A program made the translations under genes and the position numbers. A stretch of 35,654 bases of DNA from Enterococcus sp. BWB1-3 (GTDB lineage Bacteria > Bacillota > Bacilli > Lactobacillales > Enterococcaceae). How positions within the stretch are numbered: the first letter of the stretch is position 1; each line of letters begins with the position of its first letter. The DNA lies in assembly GCF_016745275.1 (NCBI RefSeq), contig NZ_JADOEP010000031.1, positions 1-35,654 on the forward strand, given 5' to 3'. Of the stretch, positions 35,394-35,654 are shown in pieces. The notes beneath the pieces are model-generated. The model was given only the letters and a program-made list of their open reading frames with translations. It was not told the DNA's origin and did no database searches.

Positions 35394-35542
35394 CTATTCT
35401 TCTGAAGTGTTTGAAGTTTCAGTGTTCTTCTCATTATCTGATGGCAGATAGAGATTCACCCGTATATCATCATCAATCAGATTAATTTTTTCTGCACGAA
35501 TAAATAATCCGTTTTGCATTCTAAATTCATCTATATATAACC
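35394..35542 (-). pseudogene. ypmS: 3' fragment resembling ypmS (DUF2140), 5' end lost
   Basis: A minus-strand reading frame ending at 35394 codes IDEFRMQNGLFIRAEKINLI, then DDDIRVNLYLPSDNEKN and a Ser/Thr-rich tail. This resembles the C-terminus of YpmS, and ypmS before msrA/yozE is the order I recall from relatives. Going upstream the frame reaches a TAA about 80 bases past 35542 after residues that do not look like YpmS, and the sequence there fits a mobile-element end. The identification rests on memory of the neighbourhood and is moderate. Confidence 0.45.
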
Positions 35543-35654
35543 TGTAAAAGAATCGATGACATAGCGTAACTTGCCAGACGTGTTACACTTAAAGTAAAAA
35601 CGAGGTGCCTGCCATGAAATATCATCGTTATTCTGCAGAACAAATTGCCGAAAT
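35543..35654 (+). mobile_element. Probable left end of an insertion sequence with transposase start
   Basis: From TGTAAAAG at 35543 the sequence changes character, with GTTACACTTAAAG inside it. GAGGTG then precedes an ATG at 35614 that opens MKYHRYSAEQIAE and runs off the window. The start resembles OrfA proteins of IS3-type elements. The position, inside a ypmS-like gene, fits insertion. No second end is visible, so the family is a guess. Confidence 0.4.

Overview
This 35.7 kb window reads as a chromosomal segment of a low-GC Gram-positive bacterium in the order Lactobacillales (Enterococcaceae/Carnobacteriaceae type). The evidence is the AT-rich sequence, strong AGGAGG ribosome binding sites, the xerC-hslV-hslU-codY (codVWXY) block, a pflB/pflA pair with ppaC and a DUF1803 gene nearby, and the run msrA-yozE-ctpA-lepB-ylqF-rnhB-dprA-topA-trmFO. 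I cannot fix the genus from the sequence alone. No rRNA, tRNA or CRISPR array was seen.

Layout: 1-4120 is a mixed accessory stretch with a PIN-like domain protein, a membrane-anchored phosphate-binding-like protein, a MerR regulator, a histidine phosphatase and a small two-helix membrane protein. 4121-7373 holds a MutS2-like ATPase without a nuclease tail, a small cysteine-containing ORF that may be frameshifted, and a UPF0316 membrane protein. 7472-12786 is the anaerobic pyruvate block: DUF1803 gene, ppaC, pflA and pflB, all on the minus strand. 13057-18926 has topoisomerase IV (parE, parC) and a CoA-binding protein; parE and parC are split by a 101-bp tandem repeat array. plsY (19267-19899) diverges from them. 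19970-24560 is an aldose-epimerase-like gene, then codY, hslU, hslV and xerC in one tight minus-strand operon. 25322-34029 is trmFO, topA, dprA, rnhB, ylqF, lepB and ctpA, and 34636-35375 is yozE and msrA.

The right end looks like a mobile-element junction. A 3' fragment that resembles ypmS stops at about 35542. There a sequence beginning TGTAAAAG leads into a plus-strand ORF whose first residues resemble a transposase OrfA.

No complete, recognisable novel system is present. The most unexplained material is in the intergenic gaps: three repeat-rich regions (15595-15960, 26675-27060, 34191-34440) that share a short core (TGCGGTTACTCG and variants) and hairpin-forming units. Together they look like a species-specific dispersed repeat family. 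Several start codons were moved inward from the longest reading frame because a good ribosome binding site lies just upstream of the inner start.
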